Notes: a model not told the origin generated them from the letters alone. A stretch of 64,000 nucleotides of DNA from Pseudodonghicola flavimaris (GCF_030164425.1 NZ_JASNJD010000017.1:1-64000); one strand, 5' to 3'. Shown: positions 12,068 through 24,050, numbered from the stretch's first letter. Numbers and translations are program-made.

Positions 12068-14248
12068 TTACAACGAACAGGACACGCAGCCCTGCACCTC
12101 GGTCCCTTCCAGGGCCATCTGACGCAGGCGGATGTAGTAGATCGTCTTGATCCCCTTCTTCCAGGCGTAGATCTGGGCGCGGTTGATGTCCCGCGTCGTC
12201 GCCGTGTCCTTGAAGAACAGCGTCAGCGACAGCCCCTGATCGACGTGCTGGGTCGCCGCCGCATAGGTGTCGATGATCTTCTCGGCGCCGATCTCATAGG
12301 CATCCCTGTAGTATTCGAGATTGTCGTTGGTCATGAAGGCGGCCGGATAATAGACGCGGCCGATCTTGCCTTCTTTGCGGATCTCGATCTTGGCGGTGAT
12401 CGGGTGGATCGAGGAGGTCGAGTTGTTGATGTAGCTGATCGAGCCGGTCGGCGGCACCGCCTGCAGGTTGCGGTTATAGAGCCCGTCGGCGATCACCGCA
12501 TCGCGCAGCGCCGCCCAATCCTCGCGGCTGGGCACGGCGATGCCGAATTTCCCGAACAGCGCCTGGACCGTCTCGGTCTCCGGCAGCCAATCGCGGTCGA
12601 CGTATTTGTCGAAGAAGGAACCGTCGGCATAGGTCGACCGTTCGAACCCGGCGAAGCTGCGGCCGCGCTCGCGCGCCAGCGCGTTGGAGGCGCGCAGGCA
12701 GTGATAGAGCACGGTGCAGAAGTAGATATTGGTGAAATCCACGCCTTCGGGCGAACCGTAATGGATCCGCTCGCGCGCCAAGAAGCCGTGCAGGTTCATC
12801 TGGCCCAGCCCGATGGCGTGGCTTTCGTCGTTGCCGCGCCGGATCGAGGGCACCGCGTCGATCGCCGACATCTCGGAAACCGCATTCAGCGCCCGCACCG
12901 CCGCCTCGACCGTGGCGCCCAGGTCGCCACCGTCCATCGCCTTGGCGATATTCAGCGAGCCGAGGTTGCAGGAGATATCGGTGCCCATGTGCTTGTAGCT
13001 GAGATCCTCGTCGAATTCGGAGGCCTCGTTCACCTGCAGGATCTCAGAGCAGAGGTTCGACATGTTGATCCGCCCCGCCACCGGGTTGGCGCGGTTCACC
13101 GTGTCCTCATACATGATGTAGGGATAGCCGGATTCGAACTGGATCTCGGCGATGGTCTGGAAGAAGGCGCGCGCGTTGATCTTCTTCTTGCGGATGCGCG
13201 GGTTGTCGACCATCTCGTGATACTTCTCGGTGACCGAGATTTCCGAGAACGCCCGGCCATAGACCTTTTCCACGTCATGCGGCGAGAACAGGTACATCTC
13301 CTCGTTCTTCTTGGCGAGTTCGAAGGTGATATCCGGGATCACCACGCCCAGCGACAGCGTCTTGATGCGGATCTTCTCATCCGCATTCTCCCGCTTGGTG
13401 TCGAGGAAGCGCAGGATATCCGGGTGGTGGGCATTCAGATAGACCGCCCCCGCCCCCTGCCGCGCGCCCAGCTGGTTGGCGTAGGAGAAGCTGTCCTCCA
13501 GCAGTTTCATCACCGGGATGACGCCGGAGGACTGGTTTTCGATGCCCTTGATCGGCGCCCCGTGTTCGCGGATGTTGGTCAGCAGCAACGCCACGCCGCC
13601 GCCGCGCTTCGACAGCTGCAACGCCGAGTTGATGCCGCGGCCGATGCTCTCCATGTTGTCTTCCAGCCGCAGCAGGAAGCAGGAGATCAGCTCGCCCCGC
13701 TGCGCCTTGCCGGCATTCAGGAAGGTCGGCGTCGCCGGCTGGAACCGGCCGCCGATGATCTCCTGCATCAGCGACATCGCCTGCGCCTCGTCGCCGCGGG
13801 CCAGGGTCAGCGCCACCATCACCACGCGGTCCTCGAACCGTTCGAGGTAGCGTTTGCCGTCGCGGGTCTTCAGCGTGTAGCTGGTGTAATATTTGAAGGC
13901 GCCGAGGAAGGTCGGAAAGCGGAACTTGGCAGCATAGGCCGCGTCCCAGATCTGGCGGCGGAACTCGGTCGAATACTGCTCCAGCACATGGGCCTCGTAA
14001 TAGCCCTCCTCGACCAGATAGCGCAGCTTCTCCTCCAGCGAGTGGAAGAAGACGGTGTTCTGGTTCACATGCTGCAGGAAATACTGCCGCGCCGCCATGC
14101 GGTCGGCATCGAACCGGATGCGCCCCTGGTCGTCATAGAGGTTCAGCATCGCGTTCAGCGCGTGATAATCCAGACCCTGCCATTCCGCCGGCACCGCCTT
14201 GGCGGGTGCGGCGTCGGTCACGTCGCGGTCGAGCACTGCGTTGTCCAA
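12068..14248 (-). CDS. nrdE: Class Ib ribonucleotide reductase, catalytic subunit NrdE
   Basis: This protein of about 726 residues is close to the usual 700-715. It contains [14 protein letters not shown], the substrate-site [30 protein letters not shown], and [14 protein letters not shown], and ends GCVSCSL, the C-terminal redox Cys pair that NrdH reduces. The first usable codon in frame is a TTG at 14248, with AGG close upstream and no ATG/GTG option; this rare start overlaps the end of nrdI by 31 bases, implying coupled translation. It reduces ribonucleoside diphosphates in the cytosol. Confidence 0.95.
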   Translation of the reverse strand: MDNAVLDRDVTDAAPAKAVPAEWQGLDYHALNAMLNLYDDQGRIRFDADRMAARQYFLQHVNQNTVFFHSLEEKLRYLVEEGYYEAHVLEQYSTEFRRQIWDAAYAAKFRFPTFLGAFKYYTSYTLKTRDGKRYLERFEDRVVMVALTLARGDEAQAMSLMQEIIGGRFQPATPTFLNAGKAQRGELISCFLLRLEDNMESIGRGINSALQLSKRGGGVALLLTNIREHGAPIKGIENQSSGVIPVMKLLEDSFSYANQLGARQGAGAVYLNAHHPDILRFLDTKRENADEKIRIKTLSLGVVIPDITFELAKKNEEMYLFSPHDVEKVYGRAFSEISVTEKYHEMVDNPRIRKKKINARAFFQTIAEIQFESGYPYIMYEDTVNRANPVAGRINMSNLCSEILQVNEASEFDEDLSYKHMGTDISCNLGSLNIAKAMDGGDLGATVEAAVRALNAVSEMSAIDAVPSIRRGNDESHAIGLGQMNLHGFLARERIHYGSPEGVDFTNIYFCTVLYHCLRASNALARERGRSFAGFERSTYADGSFFDKYVDRDWLPETETVQALFGKFGIAVPSREDWAALRDAVIADGLYNRNLQAVPPTGSISYINNSTSSIHPITAKIEIRKEGKIGRVYYPAAFMTNDNLEYYRDAYEIGAEKIIDTYAAATQHVDQGLSLTLFFKDTATTRDINRAQIYAWKKGIKTIYYIRLRQMALEGTEVQGCVSCSL

Positions 14249-14634
14249 AACCTGTCCAATCCTTCTCTGACGCGGGCGAGATCGGTTTCCGTCCCCGCGA
14301 GTTCAAAACGATAGAGCACCGGCACGGCGCATTTGCGCGCGACCACATCGCCGGCCGAGGCGAACAACCGGCCGAAGTTGCGGTTCCCCGAGGCGATGAC
14401 GCCGCGCAGATGGCATCGGGTATCCGGATCGTTGAGGAACCGGATCACCTGTTTGTGGACCGCCCCGCGCCCCTGCCCGTCGGCATAGGTCGGGGTGATC
14501 AGGACGAAGGGCGCCCGCGGCGCCGGCAGCGGGGCATCGGGCTCCATCGGGATGCGGCTCGCCGCCAGGCCCAGCCGCTCAACGAACCGGCGGGTGTTCC
14601 CGGTGCGGGAGGAATAGTAGACAAGCCCGCCCAT
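14218..14634 (-). CDS. nrdI: Flavodoxin-like NrdI
   Basis: This 138-residue protein begins [17 protein letters not shown], the phosphate-binding loop of NrdI flavoproteins, followed by [22 protein letters not shown] and [11 protein letters not shown]. NrdI supplies the oxidant (superoxide/peroxide) that assembles the Mn-tyrosyl radical in NrdF. It sits 20 bases after nrdH and overlaps nrdE, the standard nrdHIEF order. Confidence 0.95.
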   Translation of the reverse strand: MGGLVYYSSRTGNTRRFVERLGLAASRIPMEPDAPLPAPRAPFVLITPTYADGQGRGAVHKQVIRFLNDPDTRCHLRGVIASGNRNFGRLFASAGDVVARKCAVPVLYRFELAGTETDLARVREGLDRFWTTQCSTAT

Positions 14635-14654
14635 CGGCCGCGCCCCCGGTCCGA

Positions 14655-14876
14655 TCAGGACAGCGCGGCGATCTTGTCGGGGCGGAAGCCCGCCCAGTGA
14701 TCGTCCCCCGCCATCACCACCGGCGCCTGGCGATAGCCGAGCTCGGTCACCTTGGCCATCGCCTCGGCGTCCTCGGTCAGATCGACCAGATCGAAGGCAA
14801 TCCCCTTGGCGTCCAGCGCCCGGGTGGTGGCGGTGCATTGTACGCAGGCCGGTTTGGAATAGACGGTGATGGTCAT
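14655..14876 (-). CDS. nrdH: Glutaredoxin-like NrdH-redoxin
   Basis: This 73-residue protein starts [17 protein letters not shown], the CVQC redox motif typical of NrdH (C-[MV]-Q-C), and carries [22 protein letters not shown], the NrdH/thioredoxin-like C-terminal signature. It donates electrons to NrdE. The ATG at 14876 is chosen by homology; the frame is open further upstream but only through the cobalamin riboswitch, so that extension is not coding. Confidence 0.95.
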   Translation of the reverse strand: MTITVYSKPACVQCTATTRALDAKGIAFDLVDLTEDAEAMAKVTELGYRQAPVVMAGDDHWAGFRPDKIAALS

Positions 14877-14997
14877 GGCAGTGTCCCTAGTCTGGTCTTT
14901 CGGTGCCGGACTGCGGGGAAGAGACGCCGTCGGCCGCCCCCGAAGGATGCGTCCCGTCGCACGTCCCGGACCCACCGCCCGGCCTGATCTCTCGTCG

Positions 14998-15136
14998 TCC
15001 TGGCAGGTCTCCTGGCTCACGGCTCGGATGCCGGCCCCGCCCTTCCCGATGCGCTGCACCAGTGGCTTGCGGGTCACGGCTTGCCGCTTACAGTTGCGGG
15101 GGCAGCGCCGGATTTTCACCGGTCTTCCCGTTTTCA
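14998..15136 (-). promoter_or_regulatory. Cobalamin (B12) riboswitch upstream of nrdHIEF
   Basis: On the minus strand the B12 box AGCCAGGAGACCTGCC is exact at 15002-15017. Upstream parts of the fold are visible as GCCACTGG, the CCCCCGCAACTG segment and the GGTGAAAATCCGGCGCTGCC core. A perfect hairpin CCCGTGAC-GA-GTCACGGG (15137-15154) stands at its 5' side. It lies 122 bases before the nrdH start. B12 should shut down this B12-independent reductase, which fits a genome that also has a B12-dependent (class II) enzyme elsewhere; that second enzyme is not in the window. Confidence 0.93.
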
Positions 15137-15162
15137 CCCGTGACGAGTCACGGGCACCAAGA

Positions 15163-15209
15163 CAACAGGATATTGACGCCGAAGCGGGGCAACTGTCAAT
15201 ATATAGATC
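15163..15209 (-). promoter_or_regulatory. Paired NrdR boxes and promoter of nrdHIEF
   Basis: Two 10-base cores lie exactly 31 bases apart start to start: CTATATATTG (minus strand, 15197-15206), a perfect match to the NrdR core CWATATATWG, and CAATATCCTG (15166-15175), 8 of 10. That is the usual NrdR arrangement. A perfect -35 TTGACA (15194-15199) overlaps the first box, and the -10 region falls in the second, so NrdR binding would block transcription. Confidence 0.8.
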
Positions 15210-15300
15210 GCCGGACCAGACAAAACGCAACACGGCCTTGTCCCGTGGACAAGCCGCAGGGCACCGGACCCAACCGAAACAGGGGAAAGGCCGCGCGGCC

Positions 15301-15843
15301 TCAGGTCGGCAGCAGACCGCCGGGACCGCCGTGGCCGACGGAAACCTCTGCCCGGCCGGCGCGGGACCTCTCGCACAGCGGCGCGCGCACCTCCACCAAG
15401 GTCACCTCGCTGAAACTGCCGTCCGACAGCAGCAACGGCACGGTATCGCCCAGCCGGACGCCGATCAGCGTCGCCCCCAGCAGCGAGCGCACAGGCACGA
15501 TCATCGGATCGGCGCGGAACCAGGCCCGATGGCTCAGCCGTCCACCGCGCAGCTGCTGGCCGCGAATCCGATAGCTGAGCACACTGTTGCCCATTGCCAC
15601 GCCAGCCGCCGGGGCGGTCGAGGGCATCCGCCGCGCATGGCGCAGCTTGTGGCGCAGGATCTCTCCGGTCAGCGCCGCGATCCCGGTCAGTTCGATCTCG
15701 CAAGAGCTCAGGTGGCGCTGTACCGCCTCGATATCCCGCAGCGACAGAACCGACCGCCGCGCCAAATCGATCAGGCCGGCGAAGACATCGACTCCCAGAT
15801 CATTGGGGCCAATCGGCCCCAGTCGTCCTGCATCATCCTTCAT
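15301..15843 (-). CDS. GreA/GreB C-terminal-domain (Rnk-like) family protein
   Basis: This protein is 180 residues. The C-terminal part (about 100-165) resembles the FKBP-like domain of GreA/GreB/Rnk: SVLSYRIRGQQLRGGRLSHRAW, MIVPVRSLLGATLIGVRLGDTVPLLLSDGS, FSEVTLVEV. The N-terminus lacks the acidic-tip coiled coil of GreA, so it more likely modulates RNA polymerase through the secondary channel than cleaves backtracked RNA (inference). The ATG at 15843 has GGAGAGG 6-8 bases upstream; a longer start is possible but has no ribosome site. It is transcribed away from the zinc unit and ends near the nrd promoter. Confidence 0.65.
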   Translation of the reverse strand: MKDDAGRLGPIGPNDLGVDVFAGLIDLARRSVLSLRDIEAVQRHLSSCEIELTGIAALTGEILRHKLRHARRMPSTAPAAGVAMGNSVLSYRIRGQQLRGGRLSHRAWFRADPMIVPVRSLLGATLIGVRLGDTVPLLLSDGSFSEVTLVEVRAPLCERSRAGRAEVSVGHGGPGGLLPT

Positions 15844-16148
15844 GAAGCCTCTCCAGCCGTCAGCGCGCTGAAAACAGATAACAATTCGCTTTTTACTCTG
15901 ACCCGGTCTCCGGCGGCGCCGCGATCCGGGACCGATCACACCGCAGGCGACCCGAAAACACCGTCCGTTCGGAAAATTGTCCGGGCGGCTCATCAGATCT
16001 CTTAATAACCTGAACAGACTACGCCCCGGGCGGAAGTGCCGTCAATCGGCTGCTGCCGCCCTGTTCGCCGCTTCGCCCCGAGCGTGTCTTTGCTGCATCC
16101 CTTCGCCAGCGATGCGAAGGGGGTTGTCGGCCCCGGCGTCATTCAATA
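15844..16148. other. Divergent intergenic region between Gre-like gene and zinc unit
   Basis: This region must contain the promoter of the Gre-like gene. A perfect hairpin CCCTTCGC/GCGAAGGG (16099-16106 and 16114-16121) is the only clear structure. It has no U-tail. Confidence 0.35.
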
Positions 16149-16165
16149 ATGTTACGTTATAACAT
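16149..16165 (+). promoter_or_regulatory. Zur box
   Basis: ATGTTACGTTATAACAT has perfect outer arms ATGTTA/TAACAT, matching the alphaproteobacterial Zur operator type (ATGTTATA..TATAACAT). It lies 26 bases before the start of the G3E GTPase gene. Its position, overlapping the expected promoter, fits zinc-dependent repression. Confidence 0.8.
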
Positions 16166-16190
16166 ACCAAATTCCATACGGAGTCCCCCC

Positions 16191-17423
16191 ATGCCCGCCC
16201 CTGCCAGGTCCGACGATCCCCGCCTGCCCGTCACCGTTCTGTCCGGCTTTCTCGGCGCCGGCAAAACGACGCTGCTGAATGACGTGCTGAACAACCGCGA
16301 CGGCCGCCGCGTCGCCGTGATCGTCAACGACATGTCCGAAGTGAACATCGACGCCGACCTGGTCCGCGACGGCGGCGCCGAGCTGAGCCATGCCGAGGAA
16401 AAACTGGTCGAGATGACCAACGGCTGCATCTGCTGCACCCTGCGCGACGATCTGCTGACCGAGGTGCGCCGGCTCGCCGACGAGGGGCGCTTCGACTATC
16501 TGCTGATCGAATCCACCGGTATCTCCGAACCCCTGCCGGTGGCAGCCACCTTCGAATTCCGCGACGCCAATGGCGACAGCCTGTCCGATGTCGCACGGCT
16601 GGACACCATGGTGACGGTCGTCGACACGGTGAACCTGCTGAAGGATTACGCCAGCCACGATTTCATCCGCGACCGCGGTGAATCCCTGGGCGAGGCCGAT
16701 GAACGCACGCTGGTCGACCTGCTGGTCGATCAGATCGAATTCTCCGATGTCGTGGTGCTGAACAAGGTCTCCGCCGCCGGGCCCGAGCGGCTGGATGCGG
16801 CCCGCAAGATCGTCACCTCGCTGAACCCCGACGCCCGCATCATCGAGACCGACTTCGGCAAGGTCGAGGGCAAGGACATCTTCGACACCGGCCTGTTCGA
16901 TTTCGACACCGCCCATGACCACCCGCTCTGGGCCAAGGAGCTCTATGGTTTCGCCGATCACGTACCGGAAACCGAGGAATACGGCGTCACCTCCTTCGTC
17001 TACCGGGCGCGGCGGCCGTTCGATCCGCAGAAGGTCCACGATGTGCTGAACGGCCCGCTCCCCGGGGTGATCCGCGCCAAAGGGCATTTCTGGATCGCCA
17101 CCCGGCCGGACTGGCTGGCCGAATTCTCGCTGGCCGGCGCGCTCAGCAGCGTCCGTCCGATGGGCATGTGGTGGGCGACGGTGCCGCGCGACCGCTGGCC
17201 CGATCACCCGCAGGCGCGCGAGTATCTTGAGCGGCACTGGCAGGAGCCCTTCGGCGACCGCCGGCAGGAACTGGTCTTCATCGGCTTCGACATGGACCGG
17301 GCCGGTATCACCGCGGCGCTGGATGCCGCCCTGATCGGCAGCGACAGCAGCTTCGACCCCAGCGCCTGGAGCGATCTGCCCGATCCCTTCCCCGGCTGGC
17401 GCCGCGCCCCCGAGGCCGCCTGA
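16191..17423 (+). CDS. G3E-family zinc metallochaperone GTPase (ZigA/ZagA/CobW-like)
   Basis: This 410-residue protein has the Walker A motif [13 protein letters not shown] (about residue 18), the metal-binding CICC in [13 protein letters not shown] (about 80), ESTGISEP (switch II), VLNKVS (base recognition NKxD-like) and a CobW C-terminal domain. CXCC G3E GTPases of this clade are zinc-starvation chaperones. The ATG at 16191 follows ACGGAG; an upstream start would lie inside the Zur box. It forms a three-gene run with DUF1826 (1-base overlap) and a small protein. Zinc, rather than cobalt or nickel, is inferred from the Zur box. Confidence 0.88.
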   Translation: MPAPARSDDPRLPVTVLSGFLGAGKTTLLNDVLNNRDGRRVAVIVNDMSEVNIDADLVRDGGAELSHAEEKLVEMTNGCICCTLRDDLLTEVRRLADEGRFDYLLIESTGISEPLPVAATFEFRDANGDSLSDVARLDTMVTVVDTVNLLKDYASHDFIRDRGESLGEADERTLVDLLVDQIEFSDVVVLNKVSAAGPERLDAARKIVTSLNPDARIIETDFGKVEGKDIFDTGLFDFDTAHDHPLWAKELYGFADHVPETEEYGVTSFVYRARRPFDPQKVHDVLNGPLPGVIRAKGHFWIATRPDWLAEFSLAGALSSVRPMGMWWATVPRDRWPDHPQAREYLERHWQEPFGDRRQELVFIGFDMDRAGITAALDAALIGSDSSFDPSAWSDLPDPFPGWRRAPEAA

Positions 17424-18049
17424 TGCTCCTGCAGAAGCGGCCGCCGAGGGCCGCCGTCACCGTGGCCGAATCCGCCGCCCCCGAGGGGCTGGAGCGGATC
17501 CGGACCCCGGGCTGCGCCGCCGCGATCTGGCAGCGGCGGCCCGATCCGCTGTTTCACCAGTGGCTGGACCGCCTGCCCGCCGACAGGTTGCCGGCGCTGC
17601 GGGCGGAGCTGGCGGTGCCCGAGGTCGGCGATGCGGTGGTGCGCGCCTGCGCCGCCTCCGGCCTCGCCGATGGGGCCGGCCGCACCCGGCTCTGCCGCGA
17701 TATCGCGGATCTCGCCCGCCGGTTCTCCCGACTGATGCACAGCCCGCTGCTGCGGCTGCGGCTGGATGTGATCGGTGATGACGCTTGCCGCCGGTTCCAT
17801 CTGGACAATGTGCCGGCGCGGCTGTTGTGCACCTATCGTGGCAACGGCACCGAATACGGCCCGGCCGGCCCCGGGTCCCGGCCCGAACCGGTGTTTCGCA
17901 TGGCGCGTGGCGCGGTCGGTGTGTTTCGCGGCCAGCGCTGGCCGGGGGCGGAGCCTTGTGGCCTGCTGCACCGCTCGCCGCCCGTCGCCCGGACCGACGA
18001 CACCCGACTGCTGTTGGTGATCGACCTCGCCGAAGGGGTCGGCGGATGA
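17423..18049 (+). CDS. DUF1826 family protein
   Basis: This 208-residue protein matches the DUF1826 pattern: ICxxxxAAAIWQR near residue 33, RFSRLMHSPLLRLRLDVIGDDACRRFHLDN near 95-125, RLLCTYRGNGTEY and LLHRSPPVARTDDTRLLLVIDL near the C-terminus. The conserved H, D and R residues hint at a metal- or cofactor-binding site, but no reaction is known to me. The start overlaps the GTPase stop (TGATG), so it belongs to the same Zur-controlled transcript. This family is commonly linked to Zur-regulated G3E GTPases. Confidence 0.75.
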   Translation: MLLQKRPPRAAVTVAESAAPEGLERIRTPGCAAAIWQRRPDPLFHQWLDRLPADRLPALRAELAVPEVGDAVVRACAASGLADGAGRTRLCRDIADLARRFSRLMHSPLLRLRLDVIGDDACRRFHLDNVPARLLCTYRGNGTEYGPAGPGSRPEPVFRMARGAVGVFRGQRWPGAEPCGLLHRSPPVARTDDTRLLLVIDLAEGVGG

Positions 18050-18336
18050 CCCGTAGCCGCCACCGCAACAGCCGCAGCACGTTGCGCCGCCGCGCCCGCG
18101 CCGCCGATCCGATGCGCGCTTTCGACCGGCTGCCGGCAGAGCTGCGCGGCTGGCTCGCCGGCGCCGCCCTGCCGTGGTCGCCGCAATCGGCGCTGAAGGC
18201 CTGGCACCGGGCGCTGGCACGATCGGGCGGCGATCCGGCGGCGGCCCGCGCCTGGCTCAGCGCCAGCGAGGCGCGGCAGCTGCGCCGCGACTGTGCCCGG
18301 ATCTGGGGGCCGGATCATCCCGCCGCCGGCGCCTGA
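18046..18336 (+). CDS. Small basic protein, DUF6525-like
   Basis: This 96-residue, Arg-rich protein ([23 protein letters not shown]) has a central MRAFDRLPAELRGWLAGAALPWSPQSALKAW segment that resembles the short DUF6525 proteins of Rhodobacterales. It overlaps the DUF1826 stop by 4 bases (ATGA), so it is the third gene of the zinc unit. Its function is unknown. The basic N-terminus could bind nucleic acid, which is a guess. Confidence 0.6.
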   Translation: MTRSRHRNSRSTLRRRARAADPMRAFDRLPAELRGWLAGAALPWSPQSALKAWHRALARSGGDPAAARAWLSASEARQLRRDCARIWGPDHPAAGA

Positions 18337-18379
18337 GCGCCCTTTCCCCGGCCGCCCCGGCAGGCTAGAACGGCCCCAC

Positions 18380-18492
18380 CCGAGGGGGGCCCCGACAAGG
18401 GGCTGAGATATCGATGGCATGGCGGCCCGCTGGCCGCCGGGCAGCGCGGTGACCCTTTGAACCTGATCCGGATCATGCCGGCGAAGGGACTG
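18380..18492 (+). promoter_or_regulatory. TPP riboswitch upstream of thiD
   Basis: Conserved elements in order are GGGGCTGAGA (CTGAGA at 18403-18408), ACCCTTTGAACCTGATC and GGATCATGCCGGCGAAGGGA. The P3 stem GGCGGCCCGC/GGCCGCC is also visible. It ends about 48 bases before the thiD start. Confidence 0.95.
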
Positions 18493-18539
18493 GTGAGCGC
18501 GCCCGCCTTTTGCCGGCCTCAGACACACGAGGCCGCCCG

Positions 18540-19370
18540 ATGACTTCCCCGATCCCCAATATCCTGTCGATTGCCGGCACCGACCCCTCCGGCGGCGCCG
18601 GCATTCACGCCGATCTCAAGACCTTCTCGGCGCTCGGCGCCTATGGGATGAGCGCGATCACCGCAGTGGTGGCGCAGAACACCTGCGGCGTGCGCGGCGT
18701 GGTAACGCTGGAGCCCGATTTCGTCGCCGCCCAGATCGACGCGGTCTTCGACGACGTGCGGGTCGATGCGGTCAAGATCGGCATGGTCGCCAATGCCGGC
18801 ATCATCCGCGCGGTGGCCGACCGGCTGCGCACGCATCGCGCCGCCAATGTGGTGTTCGATCCGGTGATGGTGGCGAAGAGCGGCGACCGGCTGCTCGACC
18901 CCGAGGCGGTGGCGGCACTGAAGACGGAGCTGCTGCCGCTCGCCACGGTGATCACCCCCAACCTGCCGGAGGCGGCGGTTCTCCTGGAGCGGGCCGGAGA
19001 AGGAGACGGGGCAGACGACTGGACGGCCGCGACCATGCAAGGCGCCCTGCCCGCGCTGCGCGCCATGGGCCCCGACTGGGTGCTGCTGAAGGGCGGTCAT
19101 CTGGCGGGCAGCGTTGAGAGCACCGATCTGCTGGCCGGCCCTCACGGGATGCAGAGCTTTTCCGCCCCGCGTATCGCGACGACAAACGATCACGGCACCG
19201 GCTGCACCCTGTCGGCGGCCATCGCGGCGCTGCTGCCTCGGATGCCGATGGCACAGGCGGTCGGCCGCGCCAAGAGCTACCTGCAGGGGGCGCTGGCTGC
19301 TTCCGACCGGCTGGATGTCGGCCATGGCCACGGGCCGCTGCACCATTTCCACGAGGTCTGGACCAGCTGA
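18540..19370 (+). CDS. thiD: Hydroxymethylpyrimidine/phosphomethylpyrimidine kinase
   Basis: This 276-residue ribokinase-fold protein begins MTSPIPNILSIAGTDPSGGAGIHADLKTF and has the catalytic NDHGTGCTLSAAIAA anion-hole motif (catalytic Cys/Asp region) and VFDPVMVAKSG. It phosphorylates HMP and HMP-P for thiamin synthesis. The ATG at 18540 follows GAGG by about 9 bases. It converges on thiE and is controlled by the TPP riboswitch just upstream. Confidence 0.95.
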   Translation: MTSPIPNILSIAGTDPSGGAGIHADLKTFSALGAYGMSAITAVVAQNTCGVRGVVTLEPDFVAAQIDAVFDDVRVDAVKIGMVANAGIIRAVADRLRTHRAANVVFDPVMVAKSGDRLLDPEAVAALKTELLPLATVITPNLPEAAVLLERAGEGDGADDWTAATMQGALPALRAMGPDWVLLKGGHLAGSVESTDLLAGPHGMQSFSAPRIATTNDHGTGCTLSAAIAALLPRMPMAQAVGRAKSYLQGALAASDRLDVGHGHGPLHHFHEVWTS

Positions 19371-19445
19371 CCGGGCGGGCTCGCCCGGTGCACGAGAGCC
19401 ATCGCCGAGAGCGATCACACCCGGCCCGAGGGGGATCGGGCCGGG
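19371..19445. terminator. Paired hairpins between thiD and thiE
   Basis: CCGGGCG/CGCCCGG (19371-19377, 19382-19388) begins right at the thiD stop. CCCGGCCCGA/TCGGGCCGGG (19420-19429, 19436-19445) is a perfect 10-bp stem with a 6-base loop. They could stop both converging transcripts. Confidence 0.6.
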
Positions 19446-19491
19446 CGCCAACCGGGGCTCTGGCGTTCTGGCCTTGTGGCGTTCTGGCGAA

Positions 19492-20126
19492 CTATCCCCG
19501 TGCCGCCGCCACCGCCCAGGCGATCTCGCGCGCGGCCGCCTCCGGATCGGGCTGGCCGCAAATCGCCGAGACCACCGCCACGCCCTGCGCCCCCGCGCCA
19601 AGAGAGGCCGCGACATGCCCCGCCTTGAGCCCGCCGATCGCCACCGCCGGCACCGGCGAGGCGGCGATCTGGGCGGCAAGCCCGTCGAAACCCACCGGGG
19701 TCTTGTGATCCAGCTTGGTCGGCGTGGCGAAGACCGGCCCGGCGCCGATGTAATCGACGGCACCCGGATCGACGGCGGCGGCCAGATCGGGGCGTTCCAC
19801 CGTCAGCCCCAGAATGGCATCCGGCCCGATCCGCGCGCGGGCCTCGGCCACGCCCATGTCGCCCTGCCCGATGTGGATGCCATCGGCGCCGATCTCCACC
19901 GCCGCCGCCACATCGTCGTTGACGATGAGCGCCGCGCCGGTCCCCGCCAGCGCCGCCTTGAGCGCCCGGCCGGTCTCGACCATCCGGGCGGTGCCGCCGT
20001 CCTTGTCGCGCAGCTGCACCATGGTGGTACCCCCCGCGACCGCGCGGCGGGCGGTCTCGACCATGCCGATCCCGGCGCAAAGGCCGGGATCGAGCACCAG
20101 ATAGACCGACAGATCGATCTGCCGCC

Positions 20127-20130
<4 letters not shown>
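19492..20130 (-). CDS. thiE: Thiamin phosphate synthase
   Basis: This 212-residue TIM-barrel protein shows the ThiE motifs TTMVQLRDKD, LIVNDDVAAAVEIGADGIHIGQGDM, YIGAGPVFATPTK and VPAVAIGGLKAGHV. It couples HMP-PP and thiazole phosphate. Its ATG overlaps the thiM stop (ATGA), so it is the third gene of thiC-thiM-thiE. Confidence 0.94.
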
Positions 20131-22978
<2,848 letters not shown>

Positions 22979-23106
22979 GGTGAGTGCGCCGACCCTGCAC
23001 CCGGACCACCGAACTGTCAATGCACCTTGCGTCACAGCCCGTCGCGGGGGCTGTCCGCCGGCGCCGATGCCGCCTATCCTCGATCCGAGGAAGAGGAGGA
23101 CATCCG

Positions 23107-23550
23107 ATGCAGATCGGCGAAGAGCTGGACCCGCGTGTGCTGGCGCGGATGCAGGAAAGCTATGCCAGACAGGGGCTGATGGCGCATCTGGGCGCGGAAA
23201 TCACCGAGATGCGGGCCGGGCTGGTCACGCTGTCGATGCCGTTCCGCCCGGAGCTGACCCAGCAGCACGGTTATTTCCACGCCGGCGGCAGCGCCGCGAT
23301 CGCGGACACCGCCGGTGGCTTCGCCGGCTTCACCCTGTTTCCCGACGACGCCCAGGTGCTGACAGTGGAATTCAAGCTGAACCTGATCAACCCGGCGCAG
23401 GGCGACCGGCTGGAGGCGACCGGCCGGGTGATCAAACCGGGCCGCACGCTGACGGTCTGCCAACTCGACGTCTGGGGGGTGACCGGAGAAGCCCGCAAAC
23501 ATGTGGCGACGGGGATGCAGACGCTGATCTGCCTGCGCGAGGGGGCCTAG
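23107..23550 (+). CDS. PaaI-type hotdog thioesterase
   Basis: This 147-residue single hotdog domain has LTQQHGYFHAGGSAAIADTAGGFAG (G-x-x-H-G-G/A-like active site) and VEFKLNLINPAQGDRLEATGRVIKPGRTLTVCQLDVW. It is predicted to hydrolyse acyl-CoA thioesters in the cytosol; the acyl group is unknown. The ATG at 23107 has AGGAGG 8 bases upstream; an upstream in-frame start lacks one. It stands alone, divergent from the thiC leader. Confidence 0.85.
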   Translation: MQIGEELDPRVLARMQESYARQGLMAHLGAEITEMRAGLVTLSMPFRPELTQQHGYFHAGGSAAIADTAGGFAGFTLFPDDAQVLTVEFKLNLINPAQGDRLEATGRVIKPGRTLTVCQLDVWGVTGEARKHVATGMQTLICLREGA

Positions 23551-23607
23551 GCCCCAGAGCCCCACCACCCCCATCGGGTCCGGCGGGTCATGGCAAGACC
23601 TGAGGCG

Positions 23608-23628
23608 CGCGCCCGGCGCCCGGGCGCG
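23608..23628. terminator. Hairpin between thioesterase and DUF1992 gene
   Basis: CGCGCCCG (23608-23615) pairs perfectly with CGGGCGCG (23621-23628) around a 5-base loop, between two convergent genes. Confidence 0.5.
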
Positions 23629-23701
23629 AACCGGGGGCACACCGCAGGACAGGTCTTCCCCACACCCGCCGGATCACTGGACCCGGGCGCGGATCCGCTC
23701 C

Positions 23702-24022
23702 TCATCCGCCGTAGTACTTGCGCCGAGCTTCCTCCTGGATCGCCAGCGCCTGGCTCAGCTCGGCGAATTTGCGCATCTCTTCCTTGCGGGCCACCGGGTC
23801 GGTGGTGTCGCGCAACACCCGCGCCTGCGTCTCGATGGCCTTGCGCAGTTCCACCTCCTTCGGCAGGGCGCCGGCCTCCGCCATGATGCGAAAGCCCGCC
23901 GCCTCGGCATAATCGCCGCCGCCCACCGGCGGCAGAGGCTTGCCGGCCCCCTTGAGGTTGTCGAGCTGCCCCTCGGCCTGCGCCTTGAGGATCTGCCGTT
24001 CCGAAAGCTGCGAGAATTTCAT
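23702..24022 (-). CDS. DUF1992 (DnaJ-homologue C28 conserved domain) protein
   Basis: This 106-residue protein begins MKFSQLSERQILKAQAEGQLDNLKGAGKPLP, the hallmark of DUF1992 (DNAJC28 conserved domain), and ends in a charged helix EEARRKYYGG. The cellular role is not established. The ATG at 24022 has GAGGAGAGAGGG upstream. It follows the TetR gene by 28 bases on the same strand and is probably co-transcribed with it. Confidence 0.8.
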   Translation of the reverse strand: MKFSQLSERQILKAQAEGQLDNLKGAGKPLPPVGGGDYAEAAGFRIMAEAGALPKEVELRKAIETQARVLRDTTDPVARKEEMRKFAELSQALAIQEEARRKYYGG

Positions 24023-24050
24023 CCCTCTCTCCTCAGTCCTCCGCGCCGGG

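Noticed and set aside
12245-14314. Long plus-strand frame opposite nrdE
   Set aside because: Antisense shadow with low-complexity Arg/Val/His composition; nrdE on the other strand is unambiguous.
14655-15233. Longer nrdH start through the riboswitch
   Set aside because: The 5' extension is the cobalamin riboswitch and promoter; NrdH homologues start at [11 protein letters not shown].
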